Below, piece by piece: positions 1-6,715 of a DNA stretch of 14,739 nt. The stretch comes from an uncultured Bacilli bacterium. GTDB taxonomy: Bacteria; Bacillota_I; Bacilli_A; RFN20; CAG-288. The DNA lies in contig CAOSOP010000015.1 in NCBI GenBank assembly GCA_948525355.1, positions 1 through 14,739 of the forward strand, read 5' to 3'. Each line of letters starts with the position of its first letter. Position 1 is the first letter of the stretch. The notes beneath the pieces are model-generated. The model was given only the letters and a program-made list of their open reading frames with translations, did not search any database and had not been told where the DNA came from. Both the position numbers and the translations under genes were made by a program.

Positions 1-2
1 TT

Positions 3-425
3 GCTTTAGATGAAAACGGAACACATTTTGCGAAGGTTGAAGGAACAGGACTTCCAAGTGCAAATGATTTCAGATCTGTTTATTCAGATATAATAGAAAA
101 GGGAGCAATTATAATACATGATATATCATCAACGGGAGATGCATTTAAAGACAATATAGAAATGACATATAAGTCAAAAACAAAAAAAGGATTTAAGATG
201 TTAAATATAATAAATTCATTTTGTGCACAAATTAGAAGGATGTTTTTTTACCATTGTGGAATACGAAAAAGGAATATACAAAAGCACTTAGATTTCCTGT
301 GTTACAACATAATGCAAAGTGAACGAGGATATAAAGGAAAGACAAGGTTAATGGATGAAACAATATTCTATAGTGGAATTAACCTTATAAGAAAAGGATT
401 AATTCAAAAATCAGCAACACTTTAG
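3..425 (+). CDS. IS1595/ISXO2-like transposase, C-terminal fragment (5' end outside window)
   Basis: The frame is open from the first bases to a TAG stop and encodes about 140 residues, longer than the part beginning at the first ATG (162). No start is visible, so the gene enters from outside the window. The segment IIIHDISSTGDAFKDN followed by INSFCAQIRRMFF and NIQKHLDFLCYNIM resembles the end of IS1595-family (ISXO2-like) transposases: a (V/I)HD element, then an IN..c..lkrf.....G....lQ.YL.lF pattern. I recognise this by pattern only, and the catalytic DDE/N core is missing from the window. The stop lies 4 bases before the convergent stop of the glycine-rich remnant, so the IS end, if present, must lie in or beyond that remnant. 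No terminal inverted repeat was found. Confidence 0.6.
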   Translation, partial: ALDENGTHFAKVEGTGLPSANDFRSVYSDIIEKGAIIIHDISSTGDAFKDNIEMTYKSKTKKGFKMLNIINSFCAQIRRMFFYHCGIRKRNIQKHLDFLCYNIMQSERGYKGKTRLMDETIFYSGINLIRKGLIQKSATL

Positions 426-429
426 TTTA

Positions 430-615
430 TTATTCTGAATTAAGCTGTAAAATGCTATAAGTGTAGGTTCCATTAGTCCATGGCGAAATTGTATTTCTTC
501 CTCTTCCTGTGAATTCGTATCTAATTGGCGCTCCCGCGCTTCCACCCACCCCATTTCGTCCGCTGCCAGGGGCAGCTCCCTCAACGGGGTGGGTGGAGGA
601 GGTTGGGGCGAGCAA
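430..615 (-). pseudogene. Glycine-rich protein module, 3' remnant (copy 1)
   Basis: The minus strand encodes a C-terminal piece reading LAPTSSTHPVEGAAPG, then a Gly-rich stretch, then GAPIRYEFTGRGRN and a tail ending in TYSILQLNSE. The frame continues upstream only to a TTG inside the metK terminator, and no ribosome binding site or promoter is visible. It is therefore best read as a 5'-truncated remnant. Its reality as coding sequence is supported by an ungapped 38-residue match to a second copy at 14625-14739 (+). The core (about 525-613) is far richer in GC than its surroundings and forms a hairpin. I do not recognise the protein. A Gly-rich surface or tail protein is possible but unproven. 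Confidence 0.55.
530..613. repeat. GC-rich hairpin in glycine-rich module copy 1
   Basis: A perfect 12-bp inverted repeat, TCCACCCACCCC (541-552) and GGGGTGGGTGGA (586-597), encloses a second perfect stem GCTGCC (562-567) / GGCAGC (571-576) with a 3-base loop. GCTC (530-533) and GAGC (610-613) add a weaker outer pairing. No T-run follows it directly on either strand, so it is not a normal terminator. Most of it lies inside the coding remnant, so part of the pairing may simply reflect Ser/Thr/Pro/His codons facing Gly codons. Confidence 0.7.
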
Positions 616-616
616 A

Positions 617-647
617 GAAAAAAGGTATAGCAACTTACCATACCTTT
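617..647 (-). terminator. Intrinsic terminator downstream of metK
   Basis: On the minus strand an 8-bp stem AAAGGTAT / ATACCTTT with an 11-base loop starts 7 bases after the metK stop and runs into TTTCTTT. The plus strand also shows a T-rich tail, so it may act in both directions. It closes the long minus-strand gene block. Confidence 0.7.
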
Positions 648-653
648 ATATTT

Positions 654-1826
654 TTAATTTAACTTATTAACAAAATCCTGAATCTCAACTACCTTGTCTA
701 ATTCTTCCCATGGAAGTTTTATATCTGGTCTGCCGAAGTGACCATAATTAGATAAGTCTTGATATTTAAAGCTAGGTGTATTCATTTTAAACTTATTAAT
801 AATACCAGCAGGAGTAAAATCAAATAAATTATATAGAACTTTTAATATCGAGTCTTTTGATACCTTTTCAGTATTAAATGTTTCTACTGCAATAGAAACT
901 GGTTCACTTACACCAATTGCATATGAAAGCTGTATTTGAACCTTGTCCGCAAGATTAGCAGCAACAATATTTTTCGCAGCATATCTAGCTGCATATGTAG
1001 CAGATCTATCGACTTTTGTTGCATCTTTACCTGAGAAGGCTCCGCCGCCATGTGGACAAGAACCACCATAAGTATCGACAATTATTTTTCTTCCAGTAAC
1101 ACCAGTATCACCAGCAGGACCACCTAAAACAAATCTGCCTGTAGGATTAATTAAAACTTTAAAATCTTTGTTCATTCCAAAAGATTCTACAACTGGGAAA
1201 ATGACATTGCTAAGCACTAATTCCTTTAATTCATCAAGGCTGATGCATTCTTCGTGCTGAGTTGAAAAAACAATCGTATCAATTCTAGGTTCTTGATTTG
1301 AATAATCTATTGTTACTTGTGATTTCATATCTGGACAAAGATGACATGATGGATGTTCATGACGATAGATGCTTGCGGTTCTAACTAATTTATGTGCCAT
1401 AACTATTGGAAGTGGCATAAGATTCTCAGTCTCAATCGAAGCGTATCCAAACATGATTCCTTGATCACCTGCACCAATGGATTGATGGTCATAACTCTTG
1501 TTTACGCCTTGAGCAATGTCTGGCGATTGAGCCGTAACATAGACCTCAATATCACAAGTATCAGCATCGATACCATTTTTTGCATCAAAATAACCAATTT
1601 TTCTAAGGATGTTTCGAGCTATTTCTTTATAATCAGGCGTATGTGATGAAGTAACCTCACCAGCAATAACAACCTTTTGATTTGTGACCATAACTTCGAC
1701 TGCTGTACGTGAATTCTTATCAAAATATAGGCATTCATCTAATACAGCATCTGCGATTTGGTCGCATATTTTATCTGGATGTCCCTCGGACACCGCTTCA
1801 GAAGTAAAAAGTATTTTTGGTTCCAT
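654..1826 (-). CDS. metK: S-adenosylmethionine synthetase
   Basis: Methionine adenosyltransferase makes S-adenosylmethionine from methionine and ATP in the cytoplasm. The 390 residues match the usual family length. Signature motifs are present: GHPDK (15-19) near the N terminus, GAGDQGIMFGYA (118-129), a glycine loop GGPAGDTGVTGRK (235-247), the P-loop-like GGGAFSGKD (260-268) and the C-terminal GHFGRPD (362-368). The start is supported by GAGGGGG located 4 bases upstream. That binding site is immediately preceded by a perfect GC-rich hairpin (1838-1856) in the short gap after the 51-residue gene. No SAM riboswitch is visible, and the gene may be read from upstream as the last gene of the rnf block. 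A terminator follows the stop. Confidence 0.97.
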   Translation of the reverse strand: MEPKILFTSEAVSEGHPDKICDQIADAVLDECLYFDKNSRTAVEVMVTNQKVVIAGEVTSSHTPDYKEIARNILRKIGYFDAKNGIDADTCDIEVYVTAQSPDIAQGVNKSYDHQSIGAGDQGIMFGYASIETENLMPLPIVMAHKLVRTASIYRHEHPSCHLCPDMKSQVTIDYSNQEPRIDTIVFSTQHEECISLDELKELVLSNVIFPVVESFGMNKDFKVLINPTGRFVLGGPAGDTGVTGRKIIVDTYGGSCPHGGGAFSGKDATKVDRSATYAARYAAKNIVAANLADKVQIQLSYAIGVSEPVSIAVETFNTEKVSKDSILKVLYNLFDFTPAGIINKFKMNTPSFKYQDLSNYGHFGRPDIKLPWEELDKVVEIQDFVNKLN

Positions 1827-1837
1827 AATTCCCCCTC

Positions 1838-1856
1838 GCGGGAAACTATTTCCCGC
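1838..1856 (-). promoter_or_regulatory. GC-rich hairpin between the 51-residue gene and metK
   Basis: On the minus strand, GCGGGAAA and TTTCCCGC form a perfect 8-bp stem with a TAG loop. The stem begins directly after the upstream TAA stop and ends next to the metK ribosome binding site. No T-run follows, so it is not an intrinsic terminator. Plausible roles are an RNA processing or stability element, or control of access to the metK binding site. These are inferences. Confidence 0.6.
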
Positions 1857-2012
1857 TTATTCTTCTTTATTTTCGTCTTTATCGTCGACAATGCGTTGAT
1901 ATAAAAGCTCCGCACCATCTAAACCTGTAATCTCACTGACAACAGGTAAATCCATTCCGGATTCAAGCAATATTTTTGCTAATTCAAATTGTCTTTCTTT
2001 TTTGCTCTTCAT
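1857..2012 (-). CDS. Small helical protein of 51 residues (unknown function)
   Basis: The open frame starts at ATG 2012, with GGTGG 8 bases upstream, and encodes MKSKKERQFELAKILLESGM followed by DLPVVSEITGLDGAELLYQR and an acidic tail. The pattern of a helix, a short turn (SGMDLPVVSEITGL) and a second helix resembles the short helix-turn-helix-like C-terminal tails found on Rpn/PD-(D/E)XK transposase-type proteins and some HTH proteins. It stands alone here. It sits 31 bases upstream of metK and 52 bases downstream of the TSCPD gene, in the same orientation. The good binding site and fit between neighbours argue for a real gene; the function is unknown. Confidence 0.6.
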   Translation of the reverse strand: MKSKKERQFELAKILLESGMDLPVVSEITGLDGAELLYQRIVDDKDENKEE

Positions 2013-2064
2013 AATATTTCACCACCTACTTAAAGTATGTGATGAACATAAGAGAATATACTTA

Positions 2065-2331
2065 TTATTGAGCAACTAATTGACCATTCTTTATTTCTTG
2101 TAAAGCAGTTGCTAGTTGGTCTGGACATGATGTCATTTTATTATTACATTTAATTCCTTTTAATGATTCAATAACTTCATCGACATTTCGTCCACTAACT
2201 AAAGCACTGATTCCTTTTAAATTACCATTACAGCCGCCAATAACTTCTAGCGACTTAATTGTTTCACCATCAATTACTATTTTCATTTGGCGTGAACATA
2301 CACCAGTAGTATTATATAAATAAGTTTTCAT
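2065..2331 (-). CDS. TSCPD domain protein (TIGR03905-like)
   Basis: A small 88-residue protein of the TSCPD family. In ribonucleotide reductase this domain is a Cys-containing C-terminal module; the free-standing TIGR03905 type has no known function. Visible features are GVCSRQ (C12), GGCNGN (C34), IKCNNK (C62) and the signature TSCPD (67-71, C69), four Cys that could bind a metal. I chose ATG 2331 because GGAGG lies 5 bases upstream; the ATG at 2343 would leave that site inside the gene. It lies 50 bases downstream of the Gx-transporter gene and may have a weak promoter of its own in that gap. Confidence 0.85.
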   Translation of the reverse strand: MKTYLYNTTGVCSRQMKIVIDGETIKSLEVIGGCNGNLKGISALVSGRNVDEVIESLKGIKCNNKMTSCPDQLATALQEIKNGQLVAQ

Positions 2332-2381
2332 TGTTTCCTCCATTTAAAATATATCACATGTATATATCGTTTGTCATTAAT

Positions 2382-2897
2382 TTAGCGCTTATATCCAAGT
2401 CTCTTATTGATTGGTGGAACGCTCTTTAACAAAATATCTGCCAGTATTGCTAATATAAACCCAGATAACATACTTAAAGCTCCTAGCACTGGGAAATAAG
2501 AGATGAGGTAAGGTGTTGATGTGATAAGACAATACATCAAGACTTGTCCTAAGACATGGAAAACCGCCGCACAAGTCGAGGTTCCATAAATACTGCACCT
2601 AAATACTTTAGCATAAATTATTGTAGCAAGTATTGATAATAGCGCACCTCCACACGAGAGAAAGAAAGCTGTTCCAAACCCAGTTGAAATCAATGCTACA
2701 ATCAAGACACGACTTATTGTAGTGACTAAATAGTACTGCCAACCAAGATAAAACAAAGCGAATACTCCGACAATATTAGCCAGACCTAATTTAAACCCAG
2801 GTATCGGTATTGGGAGCGGAATTAATGTTTCAATATAGTGAAGTAAAACTGCAAGTGCTGTTAATAGCGCAGTATAAGAAATCTTTTGCACACTCAT
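2382..2897 (-). CDS. Gx transporter / heptaprenyl diphosphate synthase component I family membrane protein
   Basis: A 171-residue, very hydrophobic protein with about five membrane segments and the motif PGFKLGLANIV (33-43), typical of the Hpre_diP_synt_I (Gx transporter) family. Despite the family name, these proteins look like small transporter S-components and not prenyl synthases; their true role is unsettled. ATG 2897 overlaps the stop of the upstream NusG-II-like gene (ATGA), with GGAGAG upstream, so translation is probably coupled. In Firmicutes this protein is often found with a NusG-II protein and Rnf or ApbE genes, as here, which suggests a link to flavin or Rnf biogenesis. That link is inference. 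Confidence 0.85.
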   Translation of the reverse strand: MSVQKISYTALLTALAVLLHYIETLIPLPIPIPGFKLGLANIVGVFALFYLGWQYYLVTTISRVLIVALISTGFGTAFFLSCGGALLSILATIIYAKVFRCSIYGTSTCAAVFHVLGQVLMYCLITSTPYLISYFPVLGALSMLSGFILAILADILLKSVPPINKRLGYKR

Positions 2898-3325
2898 ATA
2901 TCAAACTCTCCATCAGCTGTTCCCTTAATAATCGCCATAAACGAATTCGGAAGGCAAACTATTGGAAGATTGCTAAGTTTAATCTTTCCTTGAGTTGAAC
3001 AAAGCTTTTTTTTACTCGTCTCTTCGATGACCTGAATAGAATTATCTTGTATCGCCAAAACAATTGTTTCGCCTTGAAAATCAGTAAAACCTTCATAATC
3101 GCAATTATCTGCACTGGTTGAACTCTTACAGAAAGTCACTTTTCTATTAACATTTAAATCAAAAGTATCGACTAATTTATTGCGATAATAAACTTCAACT
3201 GTATCACCGCCTGTTTGTGGAAGCAAGAATATTGTTCCCACAAACGTAGCGATGAGCAAAACAAGTGTAATTCCTATTGATATTACATCACTAAGATGAT
3301 GTTTGCAAAAGGAAATGAATTTCAT
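2894..3325 (-). CDS. NusG domain II-like membrane-anchored protein
   Basis: The 143-residue product has one N-terminal membrane helix (about 12-36) followed by an extracytoplasmic beta domain. The end carries the typical NusG-II pattern C109...GKIKLSNLPIVC124LPNSFMAII, with two conserved Cys that could form a disulfide or bind a metal. It is not the transcription factor NusG: the NGN domain is absent and the protein is membrane-bound. The start ATG overlaps the short rnfB stop (TAATG), and its end overlaps the Gx-transporter start. This places it within the rnf transcript. Confidence 0.8.
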   Translation of the reverse strand: MKFISFCKHHLSDVISIGITLVLLIATFVGTIFLLPQTGGDTVEVYYRNKLVDTFDLNVNRKVTFCKSSTSADNCDYEGFTDFQGETIVLAIQDNSIQVIEETSKKKLCSTQGKIKLSNLPIVCLPNSFMAIIKGTADGEFDI

Positions 3326-3648
3326 TATAGTTCTACTTTTAATGTATTTCCGTTAGCATCAGGAGTAGATTCTAAATAGTCCTTTATTTCCTGTGCTTTA
3401 TCTTTTTTTATTACTGCACAACGAGTGACCTTCTTTTCTTTTCCCTCAACGATTGCATCGGCTAAACCCGAACAACCAGGAAATCCACAAGCGCCACAGT
3501 TAGCATTTGGTAAAAGTTCAAGAAGTTTTTCCTTTCTTGGATCTTCTTCAACTTTGAGGTAACGATTCGCCAAGGCCAAACATAGTGCCAAGACTATCGC
3601 TATAGCAGCTGTGATTAAAACAGCCCACAATATCAATATAGGTTCCAT
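3325..3648 (-). CDS. rnfB: Electron transport complex subunit RnfB, short form without ferredoxin domains
   Basis: RnfB normally accepts electrons from ferredoxin through an N-terminal helix plus a four-Cys [4Fe-4S] domain and C-terminal ferredoxin-type clusters. Here only the first part exists: one membrane helix (about 5-30), LKVEEDPRKEKLLELLP (31-47), then NCGACGFPGC (C51, C54, C59) and C77. The gene ends at 107 residues, against roughly 250-330 for typical RnfB. The stop overlaps the next start, and the following bases encode the NusG-II protein, so this is not a recent frameshift. I chose ATG 3648 because AAAGGAGA precedes it; an upstream in-frame start would lie inside the preceding gene. 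Electron input must therefore come by another route, or from a separate ferredoxin protein. Confidence 0.85.
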   Translation of the reverse strand: MEPILILWAVLITAAIAIVLALCLALANRYLKVEEDPRKEKLLELLPNANCGACGFPGCSGLADAIVEGKEKKVTRCAVIKKDKAQEIKDYLESTPDANGNTLKVEL

Positions 3649-3649
3649 A

Positions 3650-3934
3650 TTAATCTCCTTTATCATTTTCTTCTTCGCTACTATTATTCTCATCTTCTAT
3701 AGTTTTTTCCTCTTCAGCATCTGATTTCTTAGATTGAGAAGTAAAAGCCTTCTTTAATGAAAGTTCCTCTTCACGAGAAGAACAAGAAAGCATACAAGAA
3801 GCACAACCACCTTCAAGCAAGTCCTTTGGACAATCATCCGGTATTTTTGTCTTTTTGTTTATAAGGAATATTACGACAAAGATGATAAATAGTGCGAGAA
3901 ATATACCTAGCCCAGCTAGAACTTTAATTATCAT
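3650..3934 (-). CDS. Small Cys-rich single-helix membrane protein in the rnf operon (NqrM-like?)
   Basis: The 94-residue product has one N-terminal membrane helix (about 5-26), then CPKDLLEGGCASCMLSC with C35, C44, C47 and C51 (CX8CX2CX3C), and a highly acidic, Ser/Glu-rich tail. The layout of helix plus a tight Cys cluster resembles NqrM, the small protein needed to mature the Fe centre between NqrD and NqrE, and also the FeoB-associated Cys-rich proteins. RnfA and RnfE are the homologues of NqrE and NqrD, and this gene overlaps the rnfA stop by 4 bases (ATGA), so a role in inserting iron or a 2Fe-2S cluster into RnfA/E is attractive. The resemblance is by architecture, not a proven match. 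Confidence 0.7.
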   Translation of the reverse strand: MIIKVLAGLGIFLALFIIFVVIFLINKKTKIPDDCPKDLLEGGCASCMLSCSSREEELSLKKAFTSQSKKSDAEEEKTIEDENNSSEEENDKGD

Positions 3935-4512
3935 ATAACTCCAGAGAAACCATAGACAGCTAGTGCCATAATAGCAGTAGTGATTAAACCTATTGCAGCA
4001 CCTTTGAAGTTATAAGTAGTATTACTTGTCTCAAGTCTTTCTTGAATGCAAGAGAAGATCATGATGACGATGAAATAACCAAGTGGTACACCTAATACTG
4101 TACCTAATACTTCTAAGAAAGAAGCAGGATCACTCATGCCACCAACTTGAAGTGCAAGTCCTAAAACAACACAGTTAGTCGTGATTAATGGCAAGTATAT
4201 TCCTAATGTCTTATAAAGACTTGGGAAGAACTTTTTAATTATAAGCTCTGTTAATTGGACAAGACTTGAAATGACAAGAATAAAGACAATGGTTGACATG
4301 AAGTCATAAATGCCTATTGCTCTTAATGCAAATCCAAGTCCCCAAGAGATGAGTCCTGAGAGAACACAGACAAATGTTAAGGCCACGCCCATTCCAAATG
4401 CCGAAGAACTCTTTTTTGAAATACCTAAATAGGAACAAAGTCCCTTATAACCTGCTAAGACAGAGTTAGAAACTATCATTGATCCTAGAAGTGCGGTGTA
4501 AAATGCGGCCAT
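3931..4512 (-). CDS. rnfA: Electron transport complex subunit RnfA
   Basis: A 193-residue integral membrane subunit with about six helices, as usual for the RnfA/NqrE family. Cys26 in GYKGLCSYLG and Cys114 in TTNCVVLG are the residues expected to hold, together with the matching RnfE Cys, the iron-sulfur centre inside the membrane. The start ATG overlaps the rnfE stop (TAATG). The gene ends in TGA, overlapping the next ATG, which also shows that UGA is a stop in this organism. Confidence 0.95.
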   Translation of the reverse strand: MAAFYTALLGSMIVSNSVLAGYKGLCSYLGISKKSSSAFGMGVALTFVCVLSGLISWGLGFALRAIGIYDFMSTIVFILVISSLVQLTELIIKKFFPSLYKTLGIYLPLITTNCVVLGLALQVGGMSDPASFLEVLGTVLGVPLGYFIVIMIFSCIQERLETSNTTYNFKGAAIGLITTAIMALAVYGFSGVI

Positions 4513-5285
4513 TATTTTACCCTCCTTTCACTCTTTTGACATTCGACAATATCGTGAAGTGTTGTGAATGTATTCTTTAATGCTGTATCAGAATTCTTTG
4601 AAGGTACTTTAGTCTTTAAAAATAGTGAGAAGACACCGATAACAAGACCAAAGGTTAAGAAACCACCAATACCTTGAACCATGACACTAGCAGCATATTT
4701 TTGTAAAGGCAACCATGCGACTTTTTGTTCAGCATTGAAAGGATTGACAAGAGTGAATCCACCAGTTCCTAATAACTCTCTAAAGAAAGCGATGGTGACA
4801 CATGCAATACCAAATCCAATAGCCATACCTAATGCATCTAAGATTGAGTGGACGATGGTATTTTTACTAGCAAAAGCTTCACCACGTCCTAATATAATGC
4901 AGTTAACTGTAATCAAAGGAATAAATACACCTAATGATTCAGAAATATCAGGGGCAAAGGCCTTTAATAAAAGGTCAACTATTGTAACAAGTGTTGCGAT
5001 AATGACGATATAAATTGGAATTCTAATCTCATTTGGCACAATCTTTTTGATTGAAGAAATGATGATATTAGAGAATAAGAGAACGAATAAGACGGCGATG
5101 GTCATCATCAAAGCATTGATGATAGAAGTCGTAGCAGGAATAACAGGACAAAGTCCTAAAAGCATAACTAAGACAGGATTATCCTTTAAGATACCTGAAG
5201 TAAAGACATTGAAGGCTTTTGAATGCTCTTTCTTTACTTTTTTAGTTTGCTCAGTGCTTGTAACACTAGAATTGTTGTTTTCCAT
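4512..5285 (-). CDS. rnfE: Electron transport complex subunit RnfE
   Basis: A 257-residue integral membrane subunit of the RnfE/NqrD family. Following a charged, Lys-rich N-terminal extension of about 30 residues comes NPVLVMLLGLCPVIPATTS, with Cys46, and later ITVNCIILGRGEAFAS, with Cys129. These pair with the RnfA Cys to hold the membrane iron-sulfur centre. A soluble C-terminal tail of about 30 residues follows the last helix. It lies 2 bases downstream of rnfG. Confidence 0.95.
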   Translation of the reverse strand: MENNNSSVTSTEQTKKVKKEHSKAFNVFTSGILKDNPVLVMLLGLCPVIPATTSIINALMMTIAVLFVLLFSNIIISSIKKIVPNEIRIPIYIVIIATLVTIVDLLLKAFAPDISESLGVFIPLITVNCIILGRGEAFASKNTIVHSILDALGMAIGFGIACVTIAFFRELLGTGGFTLVNPFNAEQKVAWLPLQKYAASVMVQGIGGFLTFGLVIGVFSLFLKTKVPSKNSDTALKNTFTTLHDIVECQKSERRVK

Positions 5286-5287
5286 TC

Positions 5288-6715
5288 TTAGTTACCTCCT
5301 TTAATAAACATTACAATTTCATGTAACGCTGTATAGTATCCATAAGTACTTTGAGTTGCACCAGTAACTAATTCGTTATCAGTCGTTTCCTTAGGATTTT
5401 CAAACTTAGATATTGGTAAACCACTACCACTAATCTTAATAAAGTTCTCGATGAACTTATTAGCTTGATCTTTATTGATTGAACTATCAAGACCATTAGT
5501 AGTTCCATCAATTAAAATGTCACTACCATAGGCAGGGGTTCCGCCGATGCCATTGATGACAATCTTAGTGAAATAAGTTGATGTGCTATCAACTGTAGCA
5601 GACAAATCAATGCTAGCAAATCCAAGCCCATCAAATGTTTTCTTAATACGATATTCATTTTCCCCAGTTTTTTCAAGGATGTTAATTGTGGCTTGATTTG
5701 CCTTAAGGTGATTATAAAGACCATTAAGCATTAAGAAGTAGCCTCTTGCGGTATTAGGAGCAGCACAATCTTCAAATGTGCCTTTCTTAACTTCAGCCTC
5801 AAGTGAGCCACTGAAATTTTTGAATGTTACTGTTTTACCAGCGGTTACAACACTAGAAGTTGTAAACTTATCGGTAGCAGTTCCATCTAAGACTTTCTTA
5901 CCTTCGCCAGAATTTTCAGTATCATCTTTTTCAAGAAGAGTTACTGACTTAATCTTAATTGATGTAGAAGAATAACTAAACATTCCCTTAACATCCAAGA
6001 CAACTTCAGCTTTCATCGATGCATAGTTTGCTTCACTTACAGAACTTACAACACATTTAACTTCGTCAAATCCAACTTCTGTAACTGAAGAAACTTCAAC
6101 AGTTGAAGTGACTTCTGAAGATTTGATTCTGTTCTTTTCATCTGCCAAAGCAATATCCAATGCAGCTTGAACAACAGGAACAGTGAGTTTAGCCGAAGCA
6201 CCAGCGCTGATAGCTAAATCTTTTAAATCATCGCCTGGAAGGTAGGAAGAATCCCAACCGAGTTTATCAGCTAATTTATTAATAGCATTAACTCCTAAAC
6301 CATCTTCACTTCCACCAACCTGAGCCAAACCGATAACAGCTGATTCAAAGACTCCAACAACAAGTTCTAGATTGCCGCTATAACCAGTAGTTGTTTCCAT
6401 ATGATAGACAAGACCTAACTTATCATCACTAGTAGTAACGCGGAAACACCTGATTATCTGAGAATTAAATTCAGCAGGAGTGCTGCTAATTGGGTTAGGA
6501 TCAACAACATCCTTATCATTTCTATCATAAATCAAAGTATAGTTCTTGTTATCTTTAAAGAACTTACCAATCTTGTTGGTTATTTTTCTTGTTTTATTGT
6601 TTTCAATATATGGTGCTGCGAGGTAGTTGACAGCAGCAAGGCTTGCTGAACAAACGATACAAACACTTCCAAGAAGCACCGGGAAAAGAATATAATTGCT
6701 GATTTTCTTTTTCAT
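5288..6715 (-). CDS. rnfG: Electron transport complex subunit RnfG, enlarged with two FMN-binding-like domains
   Basis: RnfG carries a covalently bound FMN on the outer face of the membrane. The protein has an N-terminal helix (about 8-35). A first FMN-binding-like domain runs to about residue 190, with GYSGNLELVVGVF (111-123), VGGSEDGLGVNAI (133-145) and a modified flavin motif SAGASAKLT (170-178). A Ser/Thr/Val-rich middle follows. A second C-terminal unit has KIVINGIGGTPAYGSDILIDG (from about 384), GSGLP (430-434) and a good flavinylation motif TGATQST (451-457, candidate Thr454). At 475 residues it is about twice the usual ~200. In the first unit the modified Thr position is Ser174, so only the second site clearly fits ApbE modification. 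No apbE gene is in the window. The start follows GAGGGGG and overlaps the rnfD stop. Confidence 0.85.
   Translation of the reverse strand: MKKKISNYILFPVLLGSVCIVCSASLAAVNYLAAPYIENNKTRKITNKIGKFFKDNKNYTLIYDRNDKDVVDPNPISSTPAEFNSQIIRCFRVTTSDDKLGLVYHMETTTGYSGNLELVVGVFESAVIGLAQVGGSEDGLGVNAINKLADKLGWDSSYLPGDDLKDLAISAGASAKLTVPVVQAALDIALADEKNRIKSSEVTSTVEVSSVTEVGFDEVKCVVSSVSEANYASMKAEVVLDVKGMFSYSSTSIKIKSVTLLEKDDTENSGEGKKVLDGTATDKFTTSSVVTAGKTVTFKNFSGSLEAEVKKGTFEDCAAPNTARGYFLMLNGLYNHLKANQATINILEKTGENEYRIKKTFDGLGFASIDLSATVDSTSTYFTKIVINGIGGTPAYGSDILIDGTTNGLDSSINKDQANKFIENFIKISGSGLPISKFENPKETTDNELVTGATQSTYGYYTALHEIVMFIKGGN

Noticed and set aside
430..633. Copy 1 as an intact gene starting at TTG 633
   Set aside because: The TTG lies inside the metK terminator hairpin with no ribosome binding site. 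It is treated as a truncated remnant.
411..641. Open frame of 76 residues starting at ATG 641 on the minus strand
   Set aside because: It is another frame through the GC-rich module; the frame ending at 430 is the one conserved between the two copies.
1827..2064. SAM riboswitch upstream of metK
   Set aside because: The interval is filled by a 51-residue gene and one simple hairpin; no SAM-box-like multi-stem structure was seen.
3325..3400. Frameshift explaining the short RnfB
   Set aside because: The next bases encode a clear NusG-II-like protein starting at the overlapping TAATG, and no ferredoxin CxxCxxC pattern is visible in another frame.
4681..5013. 110-residue frame antisense to rnfE
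   Set aside because: It is the mirror of a clear membrane protein gene and has no independent support.
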